Source of the DNA: Clitoria ternatea
Taxonomy: Eukaryota > Streptophyta > Magnoliopsida > Fabales > Fabaceae
Reading direction: 5' to 3'
Length of the DNA: 64,000 nucleotides
NCBI GenBank assembly: GCA_037962975.1
Contig: CM075675.1
Span: 29,080,501 to 29,144,500, forward strand
Part shown: one piece after another, positions 1 to 12,600 of the stretch
Layout: each line of letters starts with the position of its first letter
How positions within the stretch are numbered: position 1 is the stretch's first letter
Notes under the pieces: generated by a model
Database searches by the model: none
Told to the model about the DNA's origin: nothing
Seen by the model: only the letters and a program-made list of their open reading frames with translations
Made by a program: the position numbers and the translations under genes

Positions 1-123
1 ATATCGGATCGAATTTTATGGTACATCCTAACTGATCCAATCCAAACCGCATAATGATTTCTTGATTGGATCAGATGACTTTTAGACTCAAAACCTATCC
101 AATTCAATCCGCGAACACCCTTA
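1..123. repeat. Possible terminal part of a hAT-like MITE
   Basis: Read on the minus strand, the segment starts TAAGGGTGTTCGCGG near 123 and continues with GATT/GGAT-rich sequence, the look of terminal repeats of small hAT-type elements. The other end lies outside the window, so neither a target duplication nor an inverted partner can be checked. 124-276 is plain AT-rich DNA. Confidence 0.3.
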
Positions 124-276
124 GTTTGTACAAACAAAAATATATAAATTTTTATAACAATCACTTTAAAATTTATATGAAAATTAATTTTTAACTAGTT
201 AATTATGTGAAAATTTGATTAATCATTACTCTTTTTTTACTTCTATCATCTTTATAATGAGAAACGCTATAACATA

Positions 277-2710
277 TGTGACATCCCAGATATTTATAAA
301 AATGTTGTGTAATGAGAAAATATTAAAAATTATTTTTAGAAATTTATTTGATAATTTTTAAGAATTATTGGTTAATTTAAAAGGTGTGATTAGAAGAAGA
401 GGAGTTTAATTTAAATTGTAAAGGGAATGAAGAAATGACCGGTTGAAAGGGTTACCGGTTGGAAGTGACCGGTTGAGAAGGTAACTGGTTGCCATGAGTT
501 TAAATAATGGTTTCCTTCTCTTTCCTCAATCATTTACGCAATCATTCACTCTCTCTCACGTGAAGAACATCTGCTACTTTTCTTCTTCTTCCTCCATTGA
601 TTGAAAGCTATAAGCTTCGAAGGAAGGTTCATTTTACATCAACACCTTGAAATAATTACATAGCTGTGACAGTGGTTTCAAGATAAGTCCTTTGAACCGT
701 TTAAAAGTTATTACCTCACCTCTTTCACTTCTTTTCTGGACCAAATGATCATATGCATGGAGGAGGGGTACTGTTCTGATCCCCACTCCTCTTAGTTGTA
801 AGCCTGAAAATGGCCCTTGATCGTGTGGATGGTGGTGTGATGGTAACGTATTTCATGTTCTAAACCGTAGGTAGTAGAATAAGTAAGGAAGCTGGTATTG
901 GAACGGAGGAGCTGTGAAACCAGAAACTGTTGAAACGTGGAATAGAGATAAGGGGGTGTTCGGGTTATAATTAATTAGAATAGGACATACTGTCTGAGTC
1001 GTTGGAATGACTGTGAACCGAGTAAGAGTTAATGCTGAATGAAAACTATGTGAATATGTATATGAATATGCGTATGAATGTACATACTGATCGGTTTAGG
1101 ATCGTGTGTGTATGCATGACTTAATATTTAATGTTGTGATAACACAGATGGTGTTGGGTGAAAGTTATGTATGTATATGTGTGTATGTGTAAATCCTATT
1201 GAAATTGAATTAGTGTTTTATGGCAATGTTGAGTCAGGTTTGACAAGCAGGTCACCCGAGTGATGTTGTTAATGGCCACTTGTGAAATGAGATTATTTGA
1301 TAATGTGTTTGTCTGTGAAAATATTATATTGATGGGCTCGACAAGTCGGTCGCCCTACGTTGAGAGCACAAGTCTGTTTCTGACAGTTACAATAATGATT
1401 GTAATGAGTTGGTTGTTTAAATGATTGAGATGTGATTATGTGCTATGGATGGCCGACGGTATATGTTACCCTCATTTTTTGCTTCAGTGGTCAAGTCGGA
1501 CCCAGTTGAGCTACCCAGAGGTCTTTGACCCAGTGGTTGAGGGGGAGCCAAGTCGGGCTCGGTGAACCAAGTCGGGTTCACAGGATGTCAAGTCGGACTC
1601 CCAGCTGAAGGCCGATCCTTTAGTATCCGGATACTAGGCGTCGATTTTATGTGAGTCAGTTGTGACAATTGATGATTTGATGATTTTACCAAGTGCAATT
1701 TGTTATAATTGCCGAATGAGAATTTGATATATTTGATGAGTATGATTTGACTTATTTGCCGAATGTGATTGGTTATATTTATCGAGTGGTAAATTATTAT
1801 ACTGGCCGAATGAGTGATTTGTTAAAATGGCTGTGTTAATTACTATGATTGACGAGTGTTAGTTAAATGCCGAGTGTGATATGCAAATTGAGGATAAAGG
1901 AATCAGACGGATTTTATACTTGTATTTATTAATTAAATTCCATTCTAGATTAATTATGATGCTAAACACTCACCCTTGCTATGGTTTTCATTTTTAGTAA
2001 CCAGTGACAGGGAAGAGGTCGGAGCCATGGAGGTGCGCCAAGCGGAGGATTGATGCCAAGGCACCGAATGATTTGAATGAATTGTGTAATATATGTATAT
2101 TTTGAGTTTTCCAAATGTTAGATGTTATAATGTGTTGCCTGTTTGTTGAATTAAAATTGAATCAGTATTTATTTTATGAGTGAATTTGTATTGCTGTAGC
2201 ATAGTTGATTAGCCGAGTGGAATTATTCTTGTCTGAGCAAGGGCTCATTGATTGTGTGCCTAAGTATCCTTCATCTCTTTTCGAGTGAAGAATAGCCGAG
2301 AAACCCACTTCCGAGTGGAATGTTAAGGTGTATCCGAGTGAGCTATGGCCGAGAGAATCATATCAGATTGAAGAAAGATAAGAGTGCTTCCGAGTGAAGA
2401 AGTAGAGTGTTTTCGAGTAAACCTTATCTGACTGAAGTAAGATTAAGCTGTTTCCGTGTGAGAGATGACCGAGTGAACTATTTTCTAGTGAAACCCGACT
2501 GTTTTTCTTTCTTTCTCTGTTTCTAAATAAGTTATTAATGGATGTATTTTGGATCGGTTTCAGTCGACAATTGCCATTTTAAGAATGATTTTATTATTTT
2601 AAATATATTTAAGAAAAGTAAATATTATTTTATATTAAGACCAAGAGGATTTTAGTTGAACATGAAAAATTTTACTATGAAAAATGATTAAATTGACAAG
2701 GGATGTCACA
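277..2710 (+). repeat. 5' LTR of the Tekay-type element
   Basis: 2434 bp long. It matches 5428-7871 throughout, with small indels: a block near 1473-1504 is absent from the 3' LTR, and a 42-bp block is duplicated near 6970-7011 only in the 3' LTR. It contains a cluster of four ACCGGTTG-like boxes (about 438-492) and many scattered CCGAGTG-type heptamers (about 1640-2480). Confidence 0.9.
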
Positions 2711-2712
2711 AT

Positions 2713-2724
2713 TGGTATTAGAGC
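2713..2724 (+). other. Primer binding site (initiator Met tRNA type)
   Basis: TGGTATTAGAGC lies two bases after the 5' LTR. It is one base off the usual plant element site TGGTATCAGAGC, complementary to the 3' end of initiator tRNA-Met. Confidence 0.8.
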
Positions 2725-2945
2725 GGTTCTTTCTAGAGCTGAGAGGATGGGTGAACAAGTGATTGTGTGAGTCCTATGATGGATTGTGTTTGCATTCTAT
2801 TACAGTGTTTGTGATTGTTTGTGCAGCTTGGCATCATTTCTTCGGCACTCTAGTGGCGTTGTGTTTTATATGAGGTAATTAACCGACTCCCTGGTAGAAC
2901 ATTGGTTATTAATGGTGATGTGTTTGTTCATTGTAGAAATACCTT

Positions 2946-3936
2946 ATGGCCGAAGGGACTAGTTCTGGTGGAGGAGATAATTTCATCTCGAAGTTTTCTC
3001 AGTTGATGAGTAGGACCGAGTCTGGTTCCACTCTTGACAAATTCCTGAAAAAGAATCCCTCAGCCTATAAAGGAGGGCATGATTATCATGGGGCATATAT
3101 TTGGATCAGAGAAGTTGAGCAAGCGTTTGAGTATTTCAAGTGCTCGAAGGAGAAAAAGGTTCAATTTACAACCTATCAATTGAAGGATGAGGCAAGGGTA
3201 TGGTGGTCTCGGACTAAGGTTCAGATGAAGGCAGCAAGTGAACCGGTAGTATGGGCGAATTTCCGAAAGAGGTTCCTTGTTAAATACTTCCTGGATAATT
3301 ATAAAATCTAAAAGGAATTAGAATTTCTGAGACTGGAATAAGGGCGAATGTCAGTGGCCGAGTACACAGCAAAATTTGACGAGCTGTGTGATTTTTATCA
3401 TCCTTTCTCATTGAAAGGAACCGAGGGCAGCAAGTGTGCCAAATATGAGGCGGGTGGAAATTCGGGATTATCCGAGTCTGGTGGACAAGGCTAGGCTGGC
3501 TGAAGAAGTACAACTACAGAGAGCATTTCAGCCGAGAAATAAAAGACAGCTGAAGGAAAGAGGGTTTAACTTCAAGAAGATGGGTCAGTCTTTTCGTGGT
3601 AGTAAGTTTTCAGCTACGTCTTCTTCTTTGTCTGGTCGGAGTTCTACTGGCCGATCTGGTAGCCAATTGGGTAGCCGTGTGTGCTATAATTATGGCCAGG
3701 AGGTCCATATTTCGAGACACTATCCGGCCAGTCAGATTGTTTGTTTCTAATATGGATAACCGGGACACATTAGACCCGATTGCCCACAGAGGAAACAACC
3801 GAGTGGACATGGCAGTCGAGCCAACACTTCTGGGACTCGGAGTGCTAATGTTCCGAGAGAAGGTAGACACAGTGTTGGGCTTGGTGGCCAACATTCGGGG
3901 CGAGCAAATGTTCAATCTAGTGGTGCCCAGAATGTC
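2946..3936 (+). pseudogene. gag remnant of the Tekay-type element
   Basis: The reading frame opens at ATG 2946 with MAEGTSSGGGDNF and covers the start of a retrotransposon gag domain (WIREVEQAF near residue 57, then a tryptophan-rich stretch VWWSRT). It stops at 3309 and again at 3339. The second stop falls inside a segment otherwise recognisable as the conserved gag helix before MSVAEYTAKFDEL. A frame change near 3430 leads to a second open stretch (3436-3750). Its zinc knuckle keeps only the outline CYNYGQEVHISRHYP, with the second and last metal cysteines now tyrosine. The gag is therefore dead by nonsense, frameshift and metal-site loss. Confidence 0.8.
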
Positions 3937-5343
3937 ATGACCAGGAGGGTATTTGCTTTTGATGCCTCGGAAGCTGTAAAGAATGACAACCTGGTGCAGG
4001 GTAAGTGCCTCATTCATGGCTATCTTGTTGATGTAATTTATGACTCGGGTGTGACCCATTCCTTTATTTTCGAGAGCTGTGTACGGTGACTTGGTTTGCC
4101 GATTGTGTTAATGGAGAATTCTCTTAGTGTCTCCACTCCTACTGGTTCCACTTTCCGGGCAATTACTATATGTGGAGAATTGCCGATGCAAGTGAAAGAT
4201 CGTATTTTCTGAGTGAATCTGATATGTATACCATTAAAGAACTTAGATGTCATCCTAGGTCTCAATTGGTTAGTTGATAACCGATTGATGGTGGACTGCT
4301 ATCGGAAAACTATTGTTTTCTCTCAGGAACTAGACAACAAGAATGTGGTGAGTGATGTCTCTGCCACCTATGTTGTTTTATTTACTTCGGAGGGTCGGTA
4401 TAATATTATGCTGAGTGAAATTCCAGTAGTATGTGAATTCCCTGACGTATTTCCAGAAGAAATTCCGGAGCTGCCTCCCAGTCGGGAGATTGATTTTTCG
4501 ATTGATTTGATTCCCGGGGCCAAGCTTGTGTCCCGAGCGCCTTATAGAATGTCTTCAGTGGAATTAACTGAAGTGAAAAAACAAGTGAATGAGATACTTG
4601 AGAAAGGCTTTATCCGACTGAGTGCTTCACCGTGGGGTGCTCCTGTATTGTTGGTGAAAAAGAAGGACAGAAGTATGAGGATGTGTATTGATTACCGACA
4701 GTTGAATAAGCTAGCGGTAAAGAATAAATATCCGTTGCCACGGATTAATGACTTATTGGATCAGTTGCGAGGCACTGTCGTCTTTTCTAAGATCGACTTG
4801 AGGTCGGGATATCATCAAATCCGAGTGAAGTCAGAAGATATTCCTAAGACGGCTTTTCGGACTCGGTATGAGCACTTTGAGTATGTTGTAATGCCCTTTG
4901 GAGTGATGAATGCTCCTGCTATCTTCATGGACTACATGAATCGGATTTTCCAATTATATTTGGATCGGTTTATGGTAGTGTTCATCGATAACATACTGGT
5001 GTATTCGAAGTCGGTTGAGGAGCATGCTCGACATCTTCGAATTGTTTTACAGATACTCCGAGAGAAGAAATTGTACGCTAAGTTATCTAAATGTAATTTC
5101 TGGGAAGAAAGTGTACAATTCTTGGGACATGTGATTTCCCGAGTGGGTGTATCAGTAGATCCGACTAAAATTGAGGCGGTTATGGCTTGGGAAAGGCCTA
5201 AGTCGGTAACAGAGATTAGGAGTTTCCTCGGATTAGCTGGGTACTATCGGCGTTTCATTGAAGGGTTTTCTCGGATAGCACTTCATTTGACTCCGTTAAC
5301 GAGAAATGAGAACTCATTTGTTTGGTCGAAGAGTGTGAAATGA
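3937..5343 (+). pseudogene. pol remnant: aspartic protease plus reverse transcriptase
   Basis: One frame runs from ATG 3937 and is broken by TGA at 4087-4089 and 4210-4212. The protease centre is visible as DSGVTHSFI, followed by the ILGLNWL block that closes retropepsins of Ty3 elements. From about 4213 the frame is open for 376 codons and covers most RT motifs: [21 protein letters not shown], the [10 protein letters not shown] block, [10 protein letters not shown] and [11 protein letters not shown]. The catalytic FIDD box reads FIDNIL (about 4984-5001), so one of the two metal-binding aspartates is lost. The frame ends at the start of RNase H. About 45 bp further on the sequence resumes with what looks like the pol C-terminus. 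Confidence 0.85.
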
Positions 5344-5427
5344 GTTTCCAGACTCTTACGCGGTGTTTGATGACTGCTCCTATAGGTGTGTTAATTTCAG
5401 GGACAAAATTCCTTTTTAGGGGGTGAA

Positions 5428-7871
5428 TGTGACATCCCGGATATTTATAAAAATGTTGTGTAATGAGAAAATATTAAAAATTGTTTTTAGAAATTTATTG
5501 GATAATTTTTAAGAATTATTGGTTAATTTAAAAGGTGTGATTAAAAGAAGAGGAGTTTAATTTAAATTGTAAAGGGAATAAAGATATGACCGGTTGAAAG
5601 GGTTACCGGTTAGAAGTGACCGGTTGAGAAGGTAACCGGTTGCCATGAGTTTAAATAATGGTTTCCTTCTCTTTCCTCAATCATTTGCATAATCATTCAC
5701 TCTCTTTCACGTGAAGAACATCTGCTACTTTTCTTCTTCTTCCTCCATTGATTGAAAGCTATAAGCTTCGAAGGAAGGTTCATTTTACATCAACACCTTG
5801 AAATAATTACATAGATGTGACAGTGGTTTCAAGGTAAGTCCTTTGAACCGTTTAAAAGTTGTTACCTCACCTCTTTCACTTCTTTTCTGGACCGAATGGT
5901 CATGTGTATGGAGGAGGGGTACTTTTCCGATCCTCACTCCTCTTGGTTGTGAGCCTGAAAATGGCCCTTGATCGTGTGGATGGTTATGTGATGGTAACGT
6001 ATTTCACGTTATAAACCGTAGGTAGTAGAATGAGTAAGGAAGCTGGTACTGGAATAGAGGAGTTGTGAACCCAGAAATTGTTGAAGCGTGGAACAGAGGT
6101 AAGGGGGTGTTTGGGTTATAATTAATTAGAATAGGACATACTGTCTGAGTCGTTGGAATAACTGTGAACCGAGTGAGAGTTAATACTGAATGAAAACTAT
6201 GTGAATATGTATATGAATGTGCGTATGAATGTACATACCGATCGGTTTAGGATCGTGTATGTATGCGTGACTTAATATTTAATGCTGTGATAACAGAGAT
6301 GGTGCTGGGTGAAAGTTGTGTATGTATATGTGTGTATGTGTAAATCCGATTGAACTTGAATTGGTGTTTTGTGGCAATGTTGAGTCGGGTTTGACAAGCA
6401 AGTCACCCGAGTGATGTTGTTAATGGCCACTTGTGAAATGAGATTATTTGATAATGTGTTTGCCTGTGAAAATATTATATTGATGGGCTCGACAAGTCGG
6501 TCGCCCTACGTTGAGAGCACAAGTCAGTTTCTGACAGTTGCAATAATGATTGTAATGAGTTGGCTGTTTAAATGATTGAGATGTGATTATGTGCTATGGA
6601 TGGCCGACGGCATATGTTACCAGTTGAGCTACCTAGAGGTCTTTGACCCAGTGGTTGAGGGGGAGCCAAGTCAGGCTCGGTGAACCAAGTCAGGTTCACG
6701 GGATGTCAAGTCGGACTTCCAGATGAAGGCCGATCCTTTAGTATCCGGATACTAGGCATTGATTTTATGTGAGTCAGTTGTGACAATTGATGATTTGATG
6801 ATTTTGCCGAGTGCAATTTGTTATAATTTCCGAATGAGAATTTGATATATTTGATGAGTATGATTTGACTTATTTGCCGAATGTGATTGGTTATATTTAC
6901 CGAGTGGTAAATTATTATACTGGCTGAATGAGTGATTTGTTAAAATGGCTGTGTTAATTACTATGATTGACGAGTGATTTGTTAAAATGGCTGTGTTAAT
7001 TACTATGATTGACGAGCGTTAGTTAAATGCCGAGTATGATGTGCAAATTGAGGATAAAGGAATCAGACGGATTTTATACTTGTATTTATTAATTAAATTC
7101 CATTCTAGATTAATTATGATGCTAAACACTCACCCTTGTTGTGGTTTTCATTTTTAGTAACGAGTGACAGGGAAGAGGTTGGAGCCATGGAGGTGCGCCA
7201 AGAGGAGGATTGATGCCAAGACACCGAATGATTTGAATGAATTGTGTAATATATGTATATTTTGAGTTTTCCGAATGTTAGATGTTACAATGTGTTGCCT
7301 GTTTGTTGAATTAAAATTGAATCAGTATTTATTTTATGAGTGAATTTGTATTGTTGTAGCATAGTTAATTAGCCGAGTGGAATTATTCTTGTCTGAGCAA
7401 GGGCTCATTGATTGTGTGCCTAAGTATCCTTCATCTCTTTCCGAGTGAAGAATAGCCGAGAAACCCACTTTCGAGTGGAATGTTAGGGTGTATCCGAGTG
7501 AGCTATGGCTGAGAGAATCACATCAGAGTGAAGAAAGATAAGAGTGCTTCTGAGTGAAGAAGCAGAGTGTTTTCGAGTAAACCTTATTTGAATGAAGTAA
7601 GATTAAGCTGTTTCCGTGTGAGAGATGACCGAGTGAACTATTTTCTGAGTGAAACCCGACTGTTTTTCTTTCTTTCTCTGTTTCTAAATAAGTTATTAAT
7701 GGATGTATTTTGGATCGGTTTCAGTCGGCAATTGCCATTTTAAGAATGATTTTATTATTTTAAATATATTTAAGAAAAGTAAATATTATTTTATATTAAG
7801 ACCAAGAGGATTTTAGTTGAACGCAAAAAATTTTACTATGAAAAATGATTAAATTGACGAGGGACGTCACA
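5428..7871 (+). repeat. 3' LTR of the Tekay-type element
   Basis: 2444 bp, the partner of 277-2710. It is preceded by a polypurine tract AGGGGGTGA (5418-5426). The 42-bp block with GACGAGTGATTTGTTAAAAT is present twice in tandem here and once in the 5' LTR. Confidence 0.9.
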
Positions 7872-8244
7872 ACGTAAAACCGTAATTTTATTTTTGTTTA
7901 ACCGTAAATCATTTATCGAACTCAATTATATTGAAATTAGAAAAATTCACATTTTAACGAGATTAATTCTTTCAAAAAAAATCATTCATGAAATTTAAAT
8001 TCGAAAATTTTATATAAAGACCGGAATAAACACAAACACATAAATAAATCTCAAATCAATAATACCAAATGGATATGTAAGAGCACAGATTTATGCAACC
8101 TCATTGATCTGGGCCCAACTTTAAACCAACATTCTTTTCCAGTCCACATATTTAGTGCTGCTACGCCCAACTTCAGAACGTTTGTTTTGTTATTGTCACT
8201 TAAGAGTTAAAGACATTTTTTATTATTATTATCAAACATTGAAA

Positions 8245-8246
<2 letters not shown>

Positions 8247-8294
<48 letters not shown>
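8247..8294. repeat. (TA)n microsatellite
   Basis: About 24 uninterrupted TA dinucleotides. Confidence 0.95.
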
Positions 8295-8299
<5 letters not shown>

Positions 8300-8490
8300 T
8301 ATGTGTTGGACATGTAAAGGCTGTATTTATATTGATTTTAAATATATAAAAATTCACTTTTTTAATTTCCTATCATGTTCTATATAAGACATACATTAAA
8401 AACATCATAAAATATTGATTTATATTTTACTTTCTAGGCTGTTGAAATTTAATAACTAAGATTGAGTCAAAGTAGCTCAATGATATTATT

Positions 8491-8494
<4 letters not shown>

Positions 8495-8531
<37 letters not shown>
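8495..8531. repeat. (TA)n microsatellite
   Basis: About 18 TA dinucleotides, 200 bp from the preceding tract. Confidence 0.95.
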
Positions 8532-8540
<9 letters not shown>

Positions 8541-9815
8541 ATATGAGAAAAACTCTTTTATGTGAAAATGAGAGAAACGAATCTGGGGGTATACAAGTAT
8601 ACAATGGATGGTTGAGATTAATCATGTGAAATTTTAAAAAAATCATATGATCTTTTAAGTGATATTGTGACTTTGAAAAAAAAAAAAGATTAATCTTAAC
8701 TACAAAAGGTATCTACCATGAAACTAATATCTTTTTATTGAGTTATATACTTTAATGAGTAAAACAACGGTTAGAAAGATTTGAAGTCGATTCATAGGAA
8801 TCAATCATTCACTTAAAAGATGATGAAACTATATTGATGATTTATTTGAAATGATATATTTTAAAGTGGGAATCTAATGATGAACCAATTAGATTGTAAC
8901 AAAACACATAACTCAGTCGTTCTGATATGGTAGTTATATTTGTGAATTCTAGGGAGGGAAAGAACAAGTAAATTTAGTGATGGTATATTAATCTATAAGA
9001 GGAAAGTGGGTACGTAGAAAAGTTTGGACATAATAATATAAATTAGTAGCGAAAGCCAATAATAGTGCAGCATAAGAGAATTTTTGGGTAGAAAATGAAA
9101 TCCGTAGGAATAAAAGGAAGTGGAAAACAGAGAGAGAAAGGCAAAGGGTGCGATCCCCACTTATACGAAGCCTCATTGGCCTTCACATGGAATTGGCAAC
9201 ATAACATTCAAAGTGCTATTTGTCATATCCACTTACCAATTGGAATAGATACATACATACATGGGCCAATTTTTCAACTTTGGATTCCTTTTATTTTTCA
9301 TCATTTATTAATCACCGAATACTTCCATCTCGCCCTATGTAAACATTTTATAGCTAAAAAACTTTTATTTTATTATGATATAAATTTTAATCAACACCAT
9401 TCATCCACTTAGATAAGGATGAGACCTCTAGTCATAATATTACGAGTTTAAATCTTACTTATTGAGTCTTTAAGTTTATCTTGACCCTAATGAGTCTCGG
9501 AAACTAAAGAATAAAATATTGAAATAATTTACAATTAAATATTTACTCTAAGTTAATCAATTATTTTGTGAGATCTCAAGTGCGTATTTTTATTGGCAAA
9601 AGAATAACTTGAAATCGAAACAGTTAGGTATATGAGGTACTTCAACCCTTACACATGATAAGAACAAACCCTATACATGAGAAGTGGCTAGCCTAGATAA
9701 TCAATTTACAAGGACGAGAACCAATTACAGAGTCTCATCTCAAATAGAAATGAGTTAGGGAAGTGATTTATAAATATAAAAACCTAGTGGTATGACCCTA
9801 CTTGATTTCTACAAT

Positions 9816-9827
9816 TGGTATCAGGGC
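9816..9827 (+). other. Primer-binding-site-like sequence at a possible old LTR end
   Basis: TGGTATCAGGGC resembles the Met-tRNA primer site and follows a CA dinucleotide by three bases, as at an LTR/internal junction. No partner LTR or coding remnant was found, so this may be a solo remnant or chance. Confidence 0.3.
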
Positions 9828-11993
9828 TCATGATACAATTAGTTGACTAGTTCATATCAGCATTGAAGGGGCATTAAAGGTACAGAATGGTGTGGATCTA
9901 TGTGTAAGGGTCCTTGTTTTATTTTTTGAACAACAAAAAGATACTATAATATTAAAGGGTGCAAGAGATATATGATCTTATATATAAGGATCCTTCTACT
10001 AAAAATATGTCCAACAATGTGTAGATTAGGGACGTTAAAGCGGGGCGAGCCTAGCGAACTGACTCGCCAACCCGCCTAAAACAGGACAGAGTGAGTTGAC
10101 CAAATATTCTGCGGTGGGTTCAAAATTGACACGTCCCACATTTTTACAATTTTTTTACGGGGCGGGGCGGGTTAACCTAGCAGGTTATATAATATTATTT
10201 AAAAAATAATAATATAATATTAAAATATCTTATAAAAAATTTTCTAATTACCTATTTTGGAGAATGCATTTTACTAGTTTGATTACCTATTTTGGTTTTT
10301 GATGTTAGTGATGGTTTGATGCTTTTATTACCTATTTTGAAGAATGCACTTTACTAGTTTGATTCTTGGTGTTAGTAATAGTTGTAACACCCTCTGTTAC
10401 ACCTTAATAAATTATAGAAAAATTCGTAAATTTTTTTTTTAAAGATATGATTGTTCAAAAGAAACTATCGGAATAAATTACATAGATTATTTCTGAAATA
10501 CCTCATAAATATTATTAAAACTTTATAAAGTAATTATACATTCATCCGAAGAAAATAAACATTAAACATTATAAGAAAGAGAGGAAACTCCATGGCCCAG
10601 AAGCAGTTACTTATTAACATTATTTATTTATTGGACCACGGTATTCATACCGAGCTCCCTTTCTAGAACGTGCTATATTTACTGTCGAGATTCTTTGATC
10701 CTTCCCTCTGAACCATCAATTTAAAATATATGAAACAAAAACACGAAGAAAGGAGTGAGAAACAGAATATAATATTCTCGAATAAGACATAAGCAACAAG
10801 GGTTTTCACAAACCAATACATAATAATATCAATCACAATAACATACACAATCAATTATGAATGCATGAATGTTATGCTTCATCATAACTTACCTATATAT
10901 GTGGGCCCTTAAATTTTACTTTGTACTGGGCCAACCAGGAGTTTACACTGTTCCATAAGTCCAGATAATAATAATATGAACAGCTCAACTGGCATGGAAA
11001 CACTTAGAGACTAGTTAGATTGAGAAAGTTTTTATTGTGAAAGTACCTGACACTAAAGAGCTACCCCAGGTCCCCTGAAGCACCCTTTTACACCCTCTCA
11101 TCCCAAGGTTCGTAATTAAGTCTCCTCTAATGTATCCTCAGTTTCTATAATCCGTCCCTAGACAATATCAGTTTGTTTCACTTTAATGATTTATGATGCA
11201 TGAACTACTCGCGTATTTAGTTGGTTAAGGCTTTTAGAAACTCAATTATTAAATACCTTAAAGGTTTACAACATCATTTCAATAAACTGTATATTTACTC
11301 AATTCTCTGAATTTCTGTCCCACAAAAATAAATTTGGTAGAGTTTTTAATTCTTACCAAAATTAAGTTTTCAAGCCTTAAATATCTCAATACTTATCATA
11401 GAAAACTTTACATATATTTTTTTTAAAATTGAATCTTAATAATATCGAATTTAGAAATCTCAATTATTTCCAAATATCTTTAGTTATTAGGTTGAAACAA
11501 AATAATTTACTTTTAAAAATTTTATTTTACTTAAAGATAATAATTCTTAATTTTAAAAAAACTTAAAATTATAAAATTTTTCTTTAATTCAAGAATTAAT
11601 TAATTTTCATAAAATGACTTCTTTTGAAATAAATACTAGATTTTTAAAGATTAAAAGTAAAATCAATGAAAATAATTTCTAAAAAGAAATAAAAGACTAA
11701 AAAAAATAAAATAATACTTTTTCTTAGAATTTAAGGAGTAAGGTAAGAAAATTCTTAGTGAGTTTTAGCTTTTCGTCATGCTTGCTATATGCTTAAACTC
11801 CACATCACAAGATCATCCATCGTAATTAACAATCATAAATAATTAACAATCACAAAAATAATCAATTAAAATCAAGTCAATAAAGCATCATTTATAAATA
11901 TTATAATTCAAAGTCTAATGGTTATTAATATAGTTAATTTGAGTCCTTTTGGTCAATTCCTCACATAGGTCTATGTAAGTCCATATAATCCAG

Positions 11994-12113
11994 TCTTTGC
12001 ATAGGTATAGTTCAGTCCATATGGGTCATAGTGGTCCAAGTCCTTGCATAGGTATAGTCCAGTTCATATAGGTTATAAAAGTACAGATCCTTGCATAGGT
12101 ATGTTAGAGTTAG
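11994..12113. repeat. Tandem repeat, about 47-bp period
   Basis: TTGCATAGGTATAG recurs three times with spacers containing TCCAGTTCATATAGGT or close variants. It lies inside the nested solo LTR. Confidence 0.75.
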
Positions 12114-12384
12114 TTATATCAGATATTTAATTTAAAATTTATTATAAATTTTAAGTTAAAGAGTTAATATTTTAAAATAATAATATTATTAAATTTAAAA
12201 GGAGTAGGGGACTCCTCCCATTATTCTTATGTCTTTTTATATTATATTCTTATCTCACTCCCCCTTACCTTGGATTGTTACCAAAAGAGAGTTTGCTTTA
12301 CGCCTCCGATTTCTAGAAATATTAATACCAATCTATTTCAGTAAAGGCATAAGGTGAAAATTAAGATTACAACTTAAAACAGAA

Positions 12385-12600
12385 ATGATAAATTTTGAAT
12401 AGTGAATAATAAATAGTAAATAGTAAATCATGAATAGTAATGGTAAATAGTAAATCGAGAATAATAATAGTAAATAGTAAAACGTGAATAGTAATGATAA
12501 ATAGTAAAACGTGAATAGTAAAGATAAATAGTAATAGTAAATAGTAATTTACTATTTGAATAGTAATTTACTATTCAGAATAGTAACTTAAAATAATATT
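12385..12600. repeat. Degenerate AATAGTAAAT-type tandem array
   Basis: Short units such as GAATAGTAATGGTAAATAGT recur about ten times. Near the right end the array turns into its own inverse (TAGTAATTTACTATT), which could fold into a hairpin. Confidence 0.75.

Larger units (their letters stand above)
277..7871 (+). mobile_element. Tekay-type Ty3/gypsy LTR retrotransposon, internally deleted
   Basis: The element has two long direct repeats (277-2710 and 5428-7871). Each starts TGTGACATCCC and ends in the inverse (GGGATGTCACA or GGGACGTCACA). The flanks are ACATA (272-276) and ACGTA (7872-7876), a 5-bp target duplication with one change. A Met-tRNA primer site follows the first LTR and a purine tract (5418-5426) precedes the second. 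Inside are gag, protease and RT remnants. Shortly after the RT the sequence jumps to what looks like the last codons of pol, so RNase H and integrase are missing. Long LTRs and the gag and RT style suggest the Tekay chromovirus lineage; without the integrase chromodomain this is inference. About eight differences in the first 215 bp of the LTRs imply a few percent divergence. It cannot be autonomous. Confidence 0.9.
7877..10018. other. Intergenic, AT-rich; no gene seen
   Basis: It holds two long TA microsatellites (annotated separately), an LTR-end-like junction near 9816 and otherwise low-complexity AT-rich DNA. The only open frame of note (about 9095-9412, 105 codons) has no recognisable domain and biased composition; I do not call it a gene. 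Confidence 0.6.

Noticed and set aside
8155..8349. Open frame across the TA microsatellite
   Set aside because: It consists largely of an Ile-Tyr run from the TA tract.
9095..9412. 105-codon plus-strand frame
   Set aside because: No recognisable domain, no supporting splice or promoter context, and composition like the surrounding AT-rich DNA.
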